A DNA stretch of 64,000 nucleotides from Allium sativum (taxonomy: Eukaryota > Streptophyta > Magnoliopsida > Asparagales > Amaryllidaceae): contig CM060915.1 of the NCBI GenBank assembly GCA_030737875.1, forward strand, positions 357,489,863-357,553,862. Reading direction: 5' to 3'. The notes beneath the pieces were generated by a model. It had not been told where the DNA came from, ran no database searches, and saw nothing but the letters and a program-made list of their open reading frames with translations. The position numbers were made by a program, and so were the translations under genes. The stretch's first letter is position 1. Every line of letters starts with the position of its first letter. Shown one piece after another: positions 34,225 through 46,853 of the stretch.

Positions 34225-34870
34225 TCATGTTTGTTTATTGAATTGAATTAGAATTTTCAATTCAATAAAAATTTCATCTTTGTTTATTTTGTTGAATTGA
34301 ATTAGAATTTTCAATTCAATAAAAATTTCAACTTTGTTTATTTTGTTGAATTGAGTTAGAATTTTGAATTCAATAAAAATTTCAACTTTATTTATTTTGT
34401 TGAATTGAATTAGAATTTTCAATTCAATAAAAATTCCAACTTTGTTTATTTTGTTGAATTGAATTAGAATTTTCAGTTCAATAAAAGTTTCAACTTTGTT
34501 TATTTTGTTGAATTGAATTAGAACTTTCAATTCAGTATAAAAATTTCAACTTTGTTTATTTTGTTGAATTGAATTAGATTTTTCAATTCAATAAAAATTT
34601 CAACTTTGTTTATTTTGTTGAATTGAATTAGAATTTTCAATTCAATAAAATTTCAACTTTGTTTATTTTTTTGAATTGAATTAGAATTTTCAGTCCAATG
34701 AAAATTTCAACTTTGTTTATTTTGTTGAATTGAATTAGAACTTTCAATTCAATATAAAAATATCACTTTGTTTATTTCGTTGAATTGAATTAGAACTTTC
34801 AATTCAATATAAAAATATGACTTTGTTTATTGTGTTGAATTGATTTGGATTTTGCAATCCAATAAAAATA
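34225..34870. repeat. 54-bp hairpin-unit array (about 12 copies)
   Basis: Each unit contains TTGAATTGAA and TTCAATTCAA as a 10-bp inverted repeat around TTAGAATT (for example 34292-34301 with 34310-34319). The 54-bp unit is divisible by three, so the minus strand shows a repetitive frame (34225-34530) that I reject as a gene. Confidence 0.92.
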
Positions 34871-35589
34871 TCACCTTTTGTAAATATTGGATTTAATTAT
34901 AATTTACAATCCAATAAAAATATTGTTTTTGTTGTCACAATTAAATTTGCAACAAAAATGGACATTTGGGTAAATAGAAAAATTAGTTAAACAAAAATCC
35001 TTATTTTTGTTTATTGAATTTGTGAGATCAAAACATGAATTTATTAAAATATACAATTTTAATGTTAAGAATTCAATTCAATATAAAAATATCTCTTTGT
35101 TTATTTTGTTGAATTGAATTAGAACTTTCAATTCAATATAAAAATATCACTTTGTTTATTTTGTTGAATTGAATTAGAACTTTCAATTCTATATAAAAAT
35201 ATCACTTTGTTTATTGTGTTGAATTGATTTGGATTTTGCAGTCCAATAAAAATATCACCTTTTGTTAATGTTGGATTTAATTATAATTTACAATCCAATA
35301 AAAATATTGTTTTTGTTGTCACAATTAAATTTGCAAAAAAATGGACATTTGGGTAAATAGAAAAATTAGTTAAACAAAAATCCTTATTTTTGTTTATTGA
35401 ACTTGTGACATCAAAGCATGAATTCATTAAAATATACAATTTTAATGTTAAGAATGTAAATAGAGAAAATGTTCATGTTTTTAATTAAAACATGTATTCA
35501 TTAAAATATACAATTTTAATGTTAAGAATGTAAATAGAGGAAATGTTCATCTTTTTGATCAAAACATGTATTCATTAAATAAACAATTT

Positions 35590-36680
35590 TAATGCTGAGA
35601 AAATGAATAGCTTAAAAAGTTACATTTTAGATGTAAATAAAAACATAGATTAAAAAGTTACATTTTTAGTTACATTTTGGATGTAAAGAAAAACATAGAT
35701 TAAAAATTTACATTTTTATTTACATTTTAGATATAAATAATAGAATAGATTAAAAAGTTACATTTTAGATGTAAATAAAAACATAGATTAAAAAGTTACA
35801 TTTCAGATGTAAATAAAAACATAGATTAAAAGGTTACATTTTTATTTACATTTCAAGTATATATAAAAGAATGGATTAAAAAGTTATATTTTAGATATAA
35901 ATAAAAACATAGATTAAAATGTTACATTTTAGATGTAACAAAAAAAAAGATTAAAGAGTTACTTTTTTATTTACATTTTAGATGTAAATGAAAGATAGAA
36001 TTTAAAAGTTACATTTTTATTTACATTTTAGTTGTAATAAAAATGATAGAATTAAAGGCTGCATCTTTATTGTCAAATTAGATGTAAATAAAAGATAGAA
36101 TTTAAAAGTTACATTTTTATTTACATTTTAGTTGTAATAAAAATGATAGAATTAAAGGTTGCATTTTTATTGTCAAATTAGAGACAATAAAAAGAATAAA
36201 ATCAAAAGTTACACATTTTGATTTACATTTTAGTTGTAATAAAAAGAATAGAAATAAATGTTATATTTTTATTGTCAAATTAGAGACAATAAAAAGCATA
36301 GAATTAAAAGTTACATTTTCGATTGACATTTTAGTTGTAATAAAAAGAATAGAAATAAATGTTATATTTTTATTGTCAAATTAGAGACAATAAAAAGCAT
36401 AGAATTAAAAGTGACATTTTAATTGACATTTTAGTTGTAATAAAAAAGAACAGAAATAAATGTTGCACTTTAGTTGTCATTTTAGAGGTAATAAAAAGAA
36501 TGGTTTTAAAAGTTGCATTTTTATTGTCATTTTAGAGACAATAAAAAGAATTGATTTTAAAGTTACATTTTTGTTGTAATTTTATATGCAATAAAAAGAA
36601 TAGATTTAAATGTCACATTCTTACTGTCATTTTAGATGAAATAAAAATAGTAGAATATAAAAATCATGCTTTTTTTATTG
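35590..36680. repeat. TTACATTTT / TTTTTATTGTC hairpin-unit array
   Basis: About 22 units of 40-55 bp. Stem sequence changes along the array from ATTTACAT/ATGTAAAT to TTTTTATTGTC/GACAATAAAAA while the foldback is kept. Same as 3846-4656 plus 15977-16250 in the 5' LTR. Confidence 0.88.
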
Positions 36681-37559
36681 TCGTTTGGTTTCAATAAAAA
36701 GGGTGAACATTAAAAATACAATTTCAATGTAATTTTGTTTTCATTGAAAAGAATTAGACGTTAAAATATGACTTGTTTCAAATTGTCATTTTTACCATGT
36801 TAGTTAGGATTTAGAAAATCATATGTAAAATTTCTAACATGAATATGGACTATACTTGGCTGGCATGTGATTGATTGAAAGTAATTGGAATCGCCAAACG
36901 ATTTTTATTTATATATACATATATATATATATATTAATTAAAAATTAAATGAATCACGCGCGGTAGTTCGCGTTTCGAAATCGTAACTTTAAACGATTAT
37001 ACCAAAAGATCCAACCGTCGGATTTTCCCGAAACTGGAACCGTTAGGACCGCTTTGGGAAGATCTTTCCAACAATAAAAATTTTGTCAAAATCCAATGGT
37101 TAGATTTCGAGATAAGTGTAAATCAAATTTCGATAAAAACAACGCCAGAGTCGCCCATCGACCCGAAGCGTCATTAAATAAATTTGGCTATTTTTATATA
37201 AATAAAAATAGCGATTAATCGTTATTAAATACTATTAACGATATGAAATGATTTTAAACTATATATCTGCGAGAATCATTTGAAAAGACTGAGTTAAATC
37301 TCATTTCAAATGGTTATACAACGATCTAAATTGAAGGTCTTAAAGACGGCGATTGAAGACCGGCGATCTTCACATCGAAAGGATAACTACTGATGCCTGA
37401 CATTGGCTAGCTACTAATAAATTGTTAAAGTGGTAGTTGTCTGGACGTACTTGTTGATTGTCCGGATACACGACACCTCACTTTCGTATTGGACATACAG
37501 GTTGAGGAGTAAGGTGACTCCGGTTTCGTTCAGACCCAGAACGGACTTGTAAATGGATG

Positions 37560-38215
37560 TGTGTCCGACATTGATTTTTTTTCTGTATAATTAAATTGAT
37601 TTCTATTAATATATATATATGTGGTGGTGGAGAATTTATTCTCTTGCTTAACACCCTTCTTTGAGACGCATGAGCTCAAAGGTTATATATTTGTAGTTAT
37701 CGATCGCATGGCGTGAATTGTCAATGTGACATACCAAGATACAATTGATCGAGGCTTTTGTTAAAAAGCAGAGCCTTGTGGATGATGATCAAAGCATAGC
37801 CTATTTCAGCATAGCTTTGTGTATTACGTTACCTCGCGAGCCTTACACCCCGGTAGAGTCAAAAACGGGACAAGGGAACGCAGGGAGTGCACATGTTTCT
37901 TTCAAGCCGGAAATGGTTTTTGGGTTTTTACAAGGCCCGACATTTTTACTTATGTGGTTGATGGAATGAGGCGCCTCGAATTTATTGGTCGCCAATGGCT
38001 AATTTATAGGTCCAATAGGATCGGGGAGCGTGTGTTCAGGAATTGCCAATCCACTAATGTTATTTGTGGACCGGCCCTGCAGTATCCAAGGGTTGCCCGT
38101 AGGTGTGATCTTGAGACATTGCTAGAGTGTCTCGAATCGGTTAGGAGATCGCCCCTAGCCTTGACTCATGATGGAAACTCAATCTTCAATACGACATTTC
38201 GCTTTTGATTGTAAA
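37560..38215 (+). repeat. Conserved GC-richer LTR module, copy B3'
   Basis: About 7% different by eye from 17150-17775. The 129-codon frame 37819-38208 matches the 127-codon frame of the 5' copy, but the two were identical at insertion, so this is not independent evidence of coding. Confidence 0.7.
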
Positions 38216-38351
38216 CCTATATATGGCGACATAGTAGGATGCGGTACTATGCCGTCTAGGATTGAAACATTTACTTTGAAGTATTTTTAAAACATATTAG
38301 ACACTAATAATAATATTAAAAATATTATTTTCTACGTATCAAGCATTTTTG

Positions 38352-38639
38352 ATCATTATAAGGTAAAAATCTATCCTCCATTTTGTGTTGCATTGTGTGA
38401 TGGGACTTGAGTCTTATAATGATTTCATTTTTCTAAAAAGCATTGCGTAGTTTTTAAATAAAATTTTATTAATCATATGCACTGGCAATCCAACTAAGTA
38501 AACCCGTTCCGCGTTAGTGGCGTGGTCCAATGATTAACCATATTGTTAGTTAGGCAAGATTTCTCATACCGGTCCCATGATTGACTCGTAGTTTGTTTCA
38601 CTTTGCAAACTCGGCTGCCCTCTTTCCACACGGGCAGCC
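38352..38639 (+). promoter_or_regulatory. 11-bp stem and three-hairpin module, copy B3'
   Basis: Stem arms 38352-38362 and 38413-38423. Hairpins: CCGC/GTGG with one G-U pair (38509-38520), CGGTC/GATTG with two G-U pairs (38570-38583), GGCTGCCC/GGGCAGCC perfect over 8 bp (38613-38620 and 38632-38639). Confidence 0.65.
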
Positions 38640-39059
38640 AAATAACAGGTGTTAGGTATGGATACTTTCTAGACTGGAACTTACTAGAGGAGGAGGATGA
38701 AGCATCTTTTCTTTTTATCTTTTTATTTACTTCTTGAGACATTGAGACAGTATTGAGCATTGATGTATTTTGGGAGATTGAGACTTTATTTCTTTCCTTG
38801 TTTAGACATCTAATTTGCTAAGTGTATATTGTACTGCATACTCTGATGTCTGTAATGTTATGTTGTGATGACATTTCCATTTCCGCTGCAATGACTTATA
38901 TGTTATGCTATTATCTGAGATCTGTTATTGTTTTAATTATGTTATGCTCCTATGATTATCCTTACTTTCGTACCACGGAAGTTGGGGTCGTCACATTAGC
39001 GATGTAGAAAATATGATTTTCTTAAATTATATTTGTCAGGTTTAACAAATTAGAATTGT

Positions 39060-39870
39060 TAAATTATGTTAACGATAAAATTTACAGTTTTATCGTATAT
39101 ATAGAAAGGATTAAAAATGTTCATTTGTTTGAACTGAAAATATGTTAACGATAAAATTTACATTTTTATCGTATATGTAGAAAGGATTAAAAATATTCAT
39201 TTGTTTGAAATGAAGATATCTTAACAGTAAATATTCACATTCTTATCGTATATAAGAAAAGAGTAAAAATGATCATTATAGAAAATAAAAATATGTTAAG
39301 AATAAAAACCACATTTTTATTGTATAAATAAAATATGTAAAAATGATCATTGTTTTGAATAGAGACATGTTAACAAATAAATATTCACATTTATTTGTCA
39401 TATTAAAGATTGAAATTTGTATACAAATAAATATTCACTTTTATTTATTATGTTAAAGATAGGAATTTGTATACAAATAAAAATCTCATTTTTATTTGCC
39501 ATTCGCAACATAGAAAATGTCATAAAAATAAATACTTCTTTTTATATGACATTAGAAATGTAGAACATGTTATGCAAGTAAAACCTCTTTTTATTTGTCA
39601 TTAGAGAACATATGAAGGTGTTATGTAAATAATTCTTTTACTTTGTCATTAGAATTATATAACATGTCATGTGGACAAATTTATCTTTTATTTTGTCATA
39701 AGAATTATATAACATGTTATGTAGACAAAATTTTCTTTCTATTTTGTCATTAGAAAATATAGAACTTGTTTAACCTAGAAAATGTTACGACAATAAAAAG
39801 CTTTCTTTTTATTTGTCATAAGCAACATAGAAAATTTATTTACAATAAAAATTCCCTTTTTATTGTATAT
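39060..39870. repeat. Hairpin-unit array of D
   Basis: About 14 units with different stems: CGATAAAA 39073-39080 with TTTTATCG 39088-39095; CAAATAAAAAT 39474-39484 with ATTTTTATTTG 39488-39498; others use ACAAATAAA/TTTATTTGT and ACAATAAAAA/TTTTTATTGT. Confidence 0.85.
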
Positions 39871-40392
39871 GTAAAACATGAAATGTGATTGAATCGAATA
39901 TACTTGGTTATTGATATGGATTGTGATTGATTTATTGTTTGGATTATGCTCGACCAGTTTATGAGCAAAATAGGTTTTTTTACATTTAGCATTTGGTTGG
40001 GTAGAAATATTTATGTGCTAACACCTTGTGAAACACTTCACGATTTGACTATAAGGTGGTTAGCGAGATGTTGTTTATTTCAAAATTAATGAATGGTTTT
40101 GAAAAGTGTTTTCTTAATATTCCCGATTTTGGACGGGGAATGTTTTATAAAACAGAAAGGATTTCGAGGACTATACCTGATGATTTCGAAACGATTTGGA
40201 AGTAGAAATCTATATAGATTTGAAAGTACTTGTGATTATTATGTTATGAAATGATTTTCCCTACTTTGGGATATAAAATGATTTAGCAAGTATGTGGCTG
40301 AAGATGCGGGTGACCCGAAATTGACTAACAGTGCAAGGGCGTGCATGCCTTCCCCAATTGGTGGAATGGTGCATTGTCAGTGTTTCCGTTAG

Positions 40393-40396
<4 letters not shown>

Positions 40397-40440
<44 letters not shown>
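40397..40440. repeat. (AT)n microsatellite
   Basis: 22 AT units within D. The minus-strand frame across it is fortuitous. Confidence 0.95.
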
Positions 40441-40443
<3 letters not shown>

Positions 40444-40784
40444 TTCGGTTAGGGTGCGTACTGCCCGGTCCTGAGGGAACATGACCGATATTTGATTTCA
40501 TACCTGTTAGTATACATTGTTATGTTTTGGAATTCATATTTCCAAATGTTTTGTTTTGAAATCCTGGAGTGAAATCTACTTTATCATAAAAGCTAGATAT
40601 GTATTTAAAATGATTTGAGATAAAATAAATCAGGAAATAAAGTCCAAAGAAACAGTTTCGGTAAAGTGAATTGGATTTTGAAATCTAAGTTCAGGGATTA
40701 AGCCTAAATGGGTAGATTAAGGATTTGCATGTTGTATGATGCATTGTAGATCCATAAGTTTATTTATGGTTGTTGTTTATGCAC

Positions 40785-40950
40785 TGGCAATCCAATGGAG
40801 TAAACCCGTTTCGCGTTAGCGGCGTGGTCCTATGATTAGCCTTATTATTAAATAGGTTAAGTAAGATTTCTCATACCAGTCCCATGACTGACTTGTAGTT
40901 TGTTTCACTTTTCAAACTAGGGTGCCCTCTTTTCCACACGGGCAGTCGAG
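40785..40950 (+). promoter_or_regulatory. Three-hairpin module, copy D
   Basis: TCGC/GCGG around GTTA (40811-40822, one G-U), CAGTC/GACTG around CCAT (40877-40890), and GGTGCCC/GGGCAGTC arms (40919-40950). A small CCATAA/TTATGG hairpin sits just upstream (about 40752-40769). Confidence 0.6.
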
Positions 40951-41216
40951 TGATTTGCTTTGTAGATATTTATTTGAGCAGGATTCTGGATCAAAGCTTA
41001 AAGCTGTCCAGAGCATGATAGTCTTCCACTGCATTGTATTAAGTTTTGTTGTAAATTATCTTCCTATACTCTGATGTAACATTATTATGATGTTTATAAA
41101 AGTCCTCTGTTATTTGTTCTGATGTGTTGTATGCCCAGAGTTAGCGTATTCGGGTTTTGAACGGTCTTGGTCGATTTAATGATCGATTAGGTCCGAGTGA
41201 AATCTGAATTGTTACA

Positions 41217-43740
41217 ATGACCTTCTACACCACGATATCCTACCTCGAAGTAGGATGGGTATTATTTATGTTGGCTAACATCTGTAGATGTAGGATAAAC
41301 AGGTTGGAGGGATCCAACTGGATTCCTCAAAAATATTATTATTTGTTTGATTTTCATATATATTATCATATATGATGTGTTAGAAAAACTATCATTTATA
41401 ATTGGTTGTTTTGGATGTTTAAAATATCACTGGGCCTGAATATTGATATCGTGAAAAGCGATTCTGAGATTTAAAAGGGGAAATCTATTTTTAAAAATAG
41501 AATTTGAATTTTTAATGAGCTATAGACGTGGGATGAAGTGTATGAAGATTAGGATTTGCGTGCCCGACAAAAGGTACACGTTTAAATTCCATATGAGATT
41601 TTATGCACCGAATCGGCAAGCCACTTGGCTTTTTGATTTTCTTTTTGAATGGAAAGGGCCTAGAGAGGCGTTTTTTAGTTGTACCGAGTGACCCGTACAA
41701 AGGAGGTTATAACGAAATTTTCCGGAAATTTAAGGAGTTAGAATATTTTTAAGAAAATTGGATAACCAGAAATCAATGTATCGATATTTATAGAATTCGA
41801 TAAGGAAACGAACTTAAAAATGTAATATTATAAACAAAAAGGAAATCTATACATAAATCTGGTAAAATTAGAAAGAGAATCGTGTACGGGTTTAAAAAAG
41901 AATAATTGGGTTTTATGATGTTGATTATTCGAAGTAAGTGATCTTGTCCGTTTTGAAGTTAAGGATGTTTTCAGTCAAGTACTGAGAGGTAGTTATACCC
42001 CAACTTGATTGATTTCATTTTTAACCGATAAATAGCAAGGTCCAGTCTCGAAGAGGAATATTTGAATAAGAGTTAGTTGAATGCAGTATTTTAGGTTGTT
42101 TGTAACGATGTTTTACACAACAATCGATTTAACCCAAGTAAGTGGAATTTTGGAAATATAAAGATAAATATTTCCTAAGTATTGAAATAAATGAATGGTC
42201 ATGAAAGAGATAAGTAATTGGAATGTTTTCCAATTATATATAGACTATATTTTCTAAGTATAGAAGATAAAAGAAGGCAATATATGAAAATGTTTTCCAA
42301 ATAGCGTAAGAGGCCATGATGATTTTCGAAAATATCGTGTTCGAATATGGATAAGGAAATGGAGAAGTGTTTTAGTTAATGAAATATTAATTAAAAGACC
42401 CATTGATTTGTTTGATGCTTTGAATGAATGTTTGTTTTTCTTAGATAATTAAATAACCGACTATCGAAGTGTTTGCTAATATCGTTGTCAATATGAAGAG
42501 ACCGGTTGGATTACTATCCGAGAACCACTCCATATTGGTAGTAGCGTTGCAAATCAGATTATATAAAGATAATCGGAGACGGAGTAGAGTGCAAGGGATT
42601 TTTCTATTAATGGATATTGTGCCTTCGATTTCGTTCAATCCCAGAACAAACGTATATGATCGGGACAGAGTATTTCCAATAATCTCATATGTTGTTCTAT
42701 ACAAATATATATGGTGGCGGAGAATTTATTCTCTTAGCATAATATCCAGAATATATTTGTGCATATCAATTAATGATTAACGAATTTGACAATGTGGCAT
42801 TCAAAGTGATTATGATATCAATGAATGGTAAGCAATCATAGCCTCATGCCTTAACAACCGGGAAATGACAAAAATCGGGCAGACAACATAGCTAAGTGGT
42901 AGCTCCCAATTAGGGTGTATTATTACCTATCTAGAGAAATTCATTTCATTCTTTATTCTATTCGAAGATGTCCCATTCGAGAAACAGTTGTTGATCCCAA
43001 CCGTTGGTGATGTTCCTTTGATACACTCAAGCGAAATGAGTGGTCGGTCATGTGTGGCCGGGTTACAAGATGTTCTTGTTGAATCCAGTGTATTCTTCTC
43101 TAGAGATACACTATCAGAAGGTGGTTCCATACCTTATCATAGTCGGAAATTCATTACCCAAAAGGTGCTCGCGGTTTTGATTGTATATTATATACATGTG
43201 GAACGTGAGATGCAAACGTTCCACTAGATTTCTATTTATTTGATCTAGACACTATTATAATATCAAAAGAGTTTCTAAGATAAAGATTATCGTTTTCTTT
43301 CAGAAGGATTTGAAATTTAAATCAAGTGTTTGGAATCTCATGAGGGAAAAACCCGTTCCGTGTTATATGGCGTGGTCTTATGAGATATCATTAAATTTCT
43401 CAAATTATTTTAAATTTTTTACTCATACCAGTCCCATGACTGACCCAAAGTTTATTTTGTTTTGTTTTCCTTAAACTATTGGGTGCCCAAATTTGTATGG
43501 GCAGTCAAGTAGTTCAGGATTTTACTGATTTATCTAAAGGAGCTTAGAGCAGGACGCTTCAGCGTTATCTAGTTATTGTTTTTCCGATGTGTTGTAATTG
43601 TTGTACTCTGATGATGATATGTTATAAAGTTAAAAAAATTATACTCCAAAAGTTGATATATATTATATTTTGTTCCGTTGCTATGTGAGATTCTGTATTG
43701 TTATTTTTGTTCTTCTTATACTTTTTTCCTCTAAAAAAAT
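41217..43740 (+). mobile_element. Element E: diverged LTR fragment of the giant-LTR type
   Basis: No coding. It contains GGCGGAGAATTTATTCTCT (about 42715-42733), TTCGTTCAATCCCAGAAC (compare TTCGTTCAGACCCAGAAC of B) and the three-hairpin module (43335-43510). Start and end are not visible; no TGTAAC or PBS was seen. The first kilobase (41217-42400) has no match to anything else here. Confidence 0.5.
43335..43508 (+). promoter_or_regulatory. Three-hairpin module, copy E
   Basis: Outer stem ATCTCATGAG 43335-43344 with CTTATGAGAT 43377-43386 (one G-U) encloses CCGT/ATGG (43358-43370). Then CAGTC/GACTG (43429-43442) and TTGGGTGCCCA 43479-43489 with TGGGCAGTCAA 43498-43508. Confidence 0.6.
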
Positions 43741-43827
43741 GATTCGTATTTCTATGATATTTGGGTTGGACGTGTGGATTGGTTAGTCAACTTAGATAGT
43801 ATGGATTTGCAGGCCATTGCAATTACG

Positions 43828-46461
43828 CTAAGAATGTTATTGTTGTACAAATCTATTCTAATAACTTCTATTTGGGTTTGAGAATTACTGTAACATTAAA
43901 ATTGTGAATTTGACAGTGATTATGCATATATTCTTAAGACTGTAATTCGATGGTAAATTGTGTATGTATTAAAAAGATATTGTTAGAATATAATCGAAAC
44001 GATGGGTATAGAAAGATTATAGTAAATTATGGAAATAGTAGAAAATGAATTAGTATCCCTAATTTTGCATAACAATTTACCGTAATTGGGAATTTTGTTG
44101 AAAAACAAGAAATAATATATAACTCAAAAAATGGGATTAGTAGTGGACTGAGTTAATTGGGGGTGGAAAAGATATACATTTCCATAATTACCATTACAGT
44201 AAATAACAGAGAACGTAGTTGCAAGAAAAAGAAATGCAATAAGGATTAATGTGAAATAGGGTTTTTACTGTATTTCACACTAATCAAATATATATACGCG
44301 ATGTAATAAAAAGAAATAGCTTGCAACTATGGATCTTAATTGATGTATATTATGGAAATAGATTTTTTACATTTCCACCATCCAAATTAATGAAGTGTGT
44401 GAAATATTTTCTACAATAGTAAAAATGTACAAGATGGTAAATAAAGAAAGGTTACACCAATAATGATTTGCTTAAATAACAAGGAACCTTGAGAAAATGT
44501 GATGAATGGGGAACATTACCTATTATAATTAATTATGTCAATGGAAGTGATATATAACAGATAGGCTTCTCCTAAGGACAAGTGGAATTATAATGTAAGT
44601 TATAATTAAGAATGAAATGAGAACTTATTAGTAAACCTTAATTAAGGGAACTAAGTTAACAAGTAATCCACGGATGTGGTAATGATATAATGTGGGTTAT
44701 AACAAGAGGTAAGATGAGAACTTATTAATAAACCTTAGCTATGGGAACTAAGTTAATCTATAAACCCACAACAACAGTTGTGGTAATGGTATAACATGAA
44801 GTTATAAATAACATGAAAAATTAAAAGAAAGAAGAGGCTTATTATTGGTAAACTTATGAATTTGAAAATATTAAATAATGAATGTAATAATAGGTGGATC
44901 ATAGATAGGGTTCGTTCTGACAGCGTGTGGCCGATTAGGGAAAACAAGTAGCCAAATGTGAGCTAATAAACTAGTAGCTTGAATAGAAAATGGTTTTGTA
45001 AATAATTAAGTTAATTAGAAATGTGATAAGTTAAAGAAAGTGTGATTAAAAGATTAGAAGTAGGATCTAATAACGCGATGGCGTGATGCACTTGGACCAA
45101 TCCATATGTATGGAGATGAAGAATCCAACGGGGTAGATCATCGTGGTGTTTGGAGACACGAGAGGAGCACATCCAATTGATTATTCTACGGGACTGGAGG
45201 GAAGCATGAGGCTTCTACGGGACATGGTAGGGTAATCTAAGATGGCCTTTGAGGAATAACCGAATGAAGCCGTTGCTCGAAGGCAGATCTGCTGCACCAT
45301 CTAGAGTATACCTTGATTGCAACTATGGTACGACAGATGGTGTTGGGTATTCAGCTATTTTCCTTGCTTTAGGAGGAGGTAGTCAGGACCAAATTAAGGA
45401 TAAGAATCATTGGATCTTTGTCAACGACTGTCAGTGAGATGCAAAAAGACTAAGAGCTAAACCAATAGACTAATTATCTTTCAATACCGAGACGTCGGTT
45501 GAGGGACACGCCAAATTGGCTGTTAGATTGGTTGTTAGCGGCACGCCATTATCTCTTGATGTGGTCTTTCATTAGTTGAGGAAAGGGCTAAGGTTGGGAC
45601 ATAACCACTGTGAAAAGAGATAAACCATATGTGGATATCTGTATTGCCGGCCAAACAAAATTGTCCTTTACAGATATCGAAAGCTCCTGACCGAGTCTCA
45701 TGCATTGGATGCAGCCCTATTACGGGACTTGGATTATATTACGCAGTACGTTCGAGTGAGGGACTAGACACATGCATCAGGTTGTGTGCTACAGACGGTA
45801 GGTCATTACTTTGTGTTGAGACGTGATTCGACCAATGAGTTTAGATATGAGGATCTGTACGCTTATGTGGCATAGGGATGGTGGTTCTGTGCGATTACGT
45901 GGTGTAATAATATAGATTTCCGTACGCAGGTCAGCATAGGATGGAGGTTGTGCGCACTTCCATGGTATGACGGCAAAGACCGTACGAGGGGGTTACAATG
46001 GGGAGTACCATGAGATGTTGGGTATAACTACATATATTATATTAGGTTTAATCTACTGGGGAGTAGGTAGGTGTGATGTGTGTAGGGCCTAGAGTGCTAT
46101 AAACCTGAATAATCTAATAATTAAGAAATGTAACTGAACTATATATGTAGGGTTATTTTAGAATATATAATTGGTCCTCTCACCAAAACTTGTGTTCTGA
46201 CCCCCTCCTCGTAGTATACTCGCAGGTTAGATTTATGGCAGAGATTTGGTAGCCTTTGGACACTTGTTAGGTAGTGTCATTATTTCGGTAAGGCTATATT
46301 TGGTTATTATATTTTATTCATTCCGGTGTAAGATGTTTTATCGAGCTCTGATATATTTATTGTCTCTGTATTTTCTACAGGATACCATACAAGCCAACTC
46401 GAGCTTTGATAGATTGGGATTTTTATGTAAAAATCGGTTTATCGAAATTCGAGTTGTTACA
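43828..46461 (+). repeat. Element F 5' LTR, left-truncated
   Basis: 43828-45115 aligns to 53748-55112 (for example TCTTAAGACTGTAATTCGAT). The U3 and TATA part is missing on this side. It ends TGTTACA 46455-46461 directly before a PBS-like site. Small open frames inside it have no recognisable domain. Confidence 0.7.
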
Positions 46462-46463
46462 TC

Positions 46464-46475
46464 GGGTATCATAGC
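46464..46475 (+). other. Element F primer-binding-like site
   Basis: GGGTATCATAGC, two mismatches from the tRNA-iMet complement, two bases after TGTTACA. Confidence 0.65.
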
Positions 46476-46806
46476 TCAGGTTTAGGGTTCCTATATAGAT
46501 AGTAAGCAAGCGTATTTGTGTTTTTAAATATAAATATTATGTATATATACCTATATCCATAGAGGGATCCACTAATTAAGAGAACGGCACACGTAGAAAG
46601 TTTGATGTCAATTTTGTGCACATAGGAATGGTTATGGAAGTTCGGGGATTATAGACCCATGAGTGGTTAAGGTGGACGGAAAGTGTACAAAATGTTTGGA
46701 AAAAAACTCCATGTGTTTACATTTGAAATTTTGGTATTTTAGATTAGTGGATTTAGCAGTAAGGCCTCGTAAATTAAAAAAATTAAGAAGGAGAAAAATG
46801 GATTAG

Positions 46807-46853
<47 letters not shown>

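Larger units (their letters stand above)
32469..38994 (+). repeat. Element B 3' LTR, 6.5 kb
   Basis: Starts TGTAACAACCCGG and ends GTCGTCAC. It is more complete than the 5' LTR: it keeps the 33600-34770 segment deleted there, and carries an internal duplication of about 330 bp (34745-35075 repeated at 35070-35400). Order: U3, TATA region (about 33340), leader, two hairpin arrays, conserved module, 11-bp stem, three-hairpin module. Confidence 0.88.
38995..41216 (+). mobile_element. Element D, right part: LTR-like, ends TGTTACA
   Basis: Resumes the 47-bp unit left of B (ATTAGCGATGTAGAAAATATGA), passes into a hairpin array (39060-39870), a unique middle part, the three-hairpin module (40785-40950) and a T-rich end, stopping at TGTTACA 41210-41216. 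No PBS follows, so D looks like a solo or truncated LTR. Confidence 0.6.

Noticed and set aside
34225..34530. 101-codon minus-strand repetitive protein
   Set aside because: It is the 54-bp hairpin array read in a frame; unit length divisible by three keeps it open by chance.
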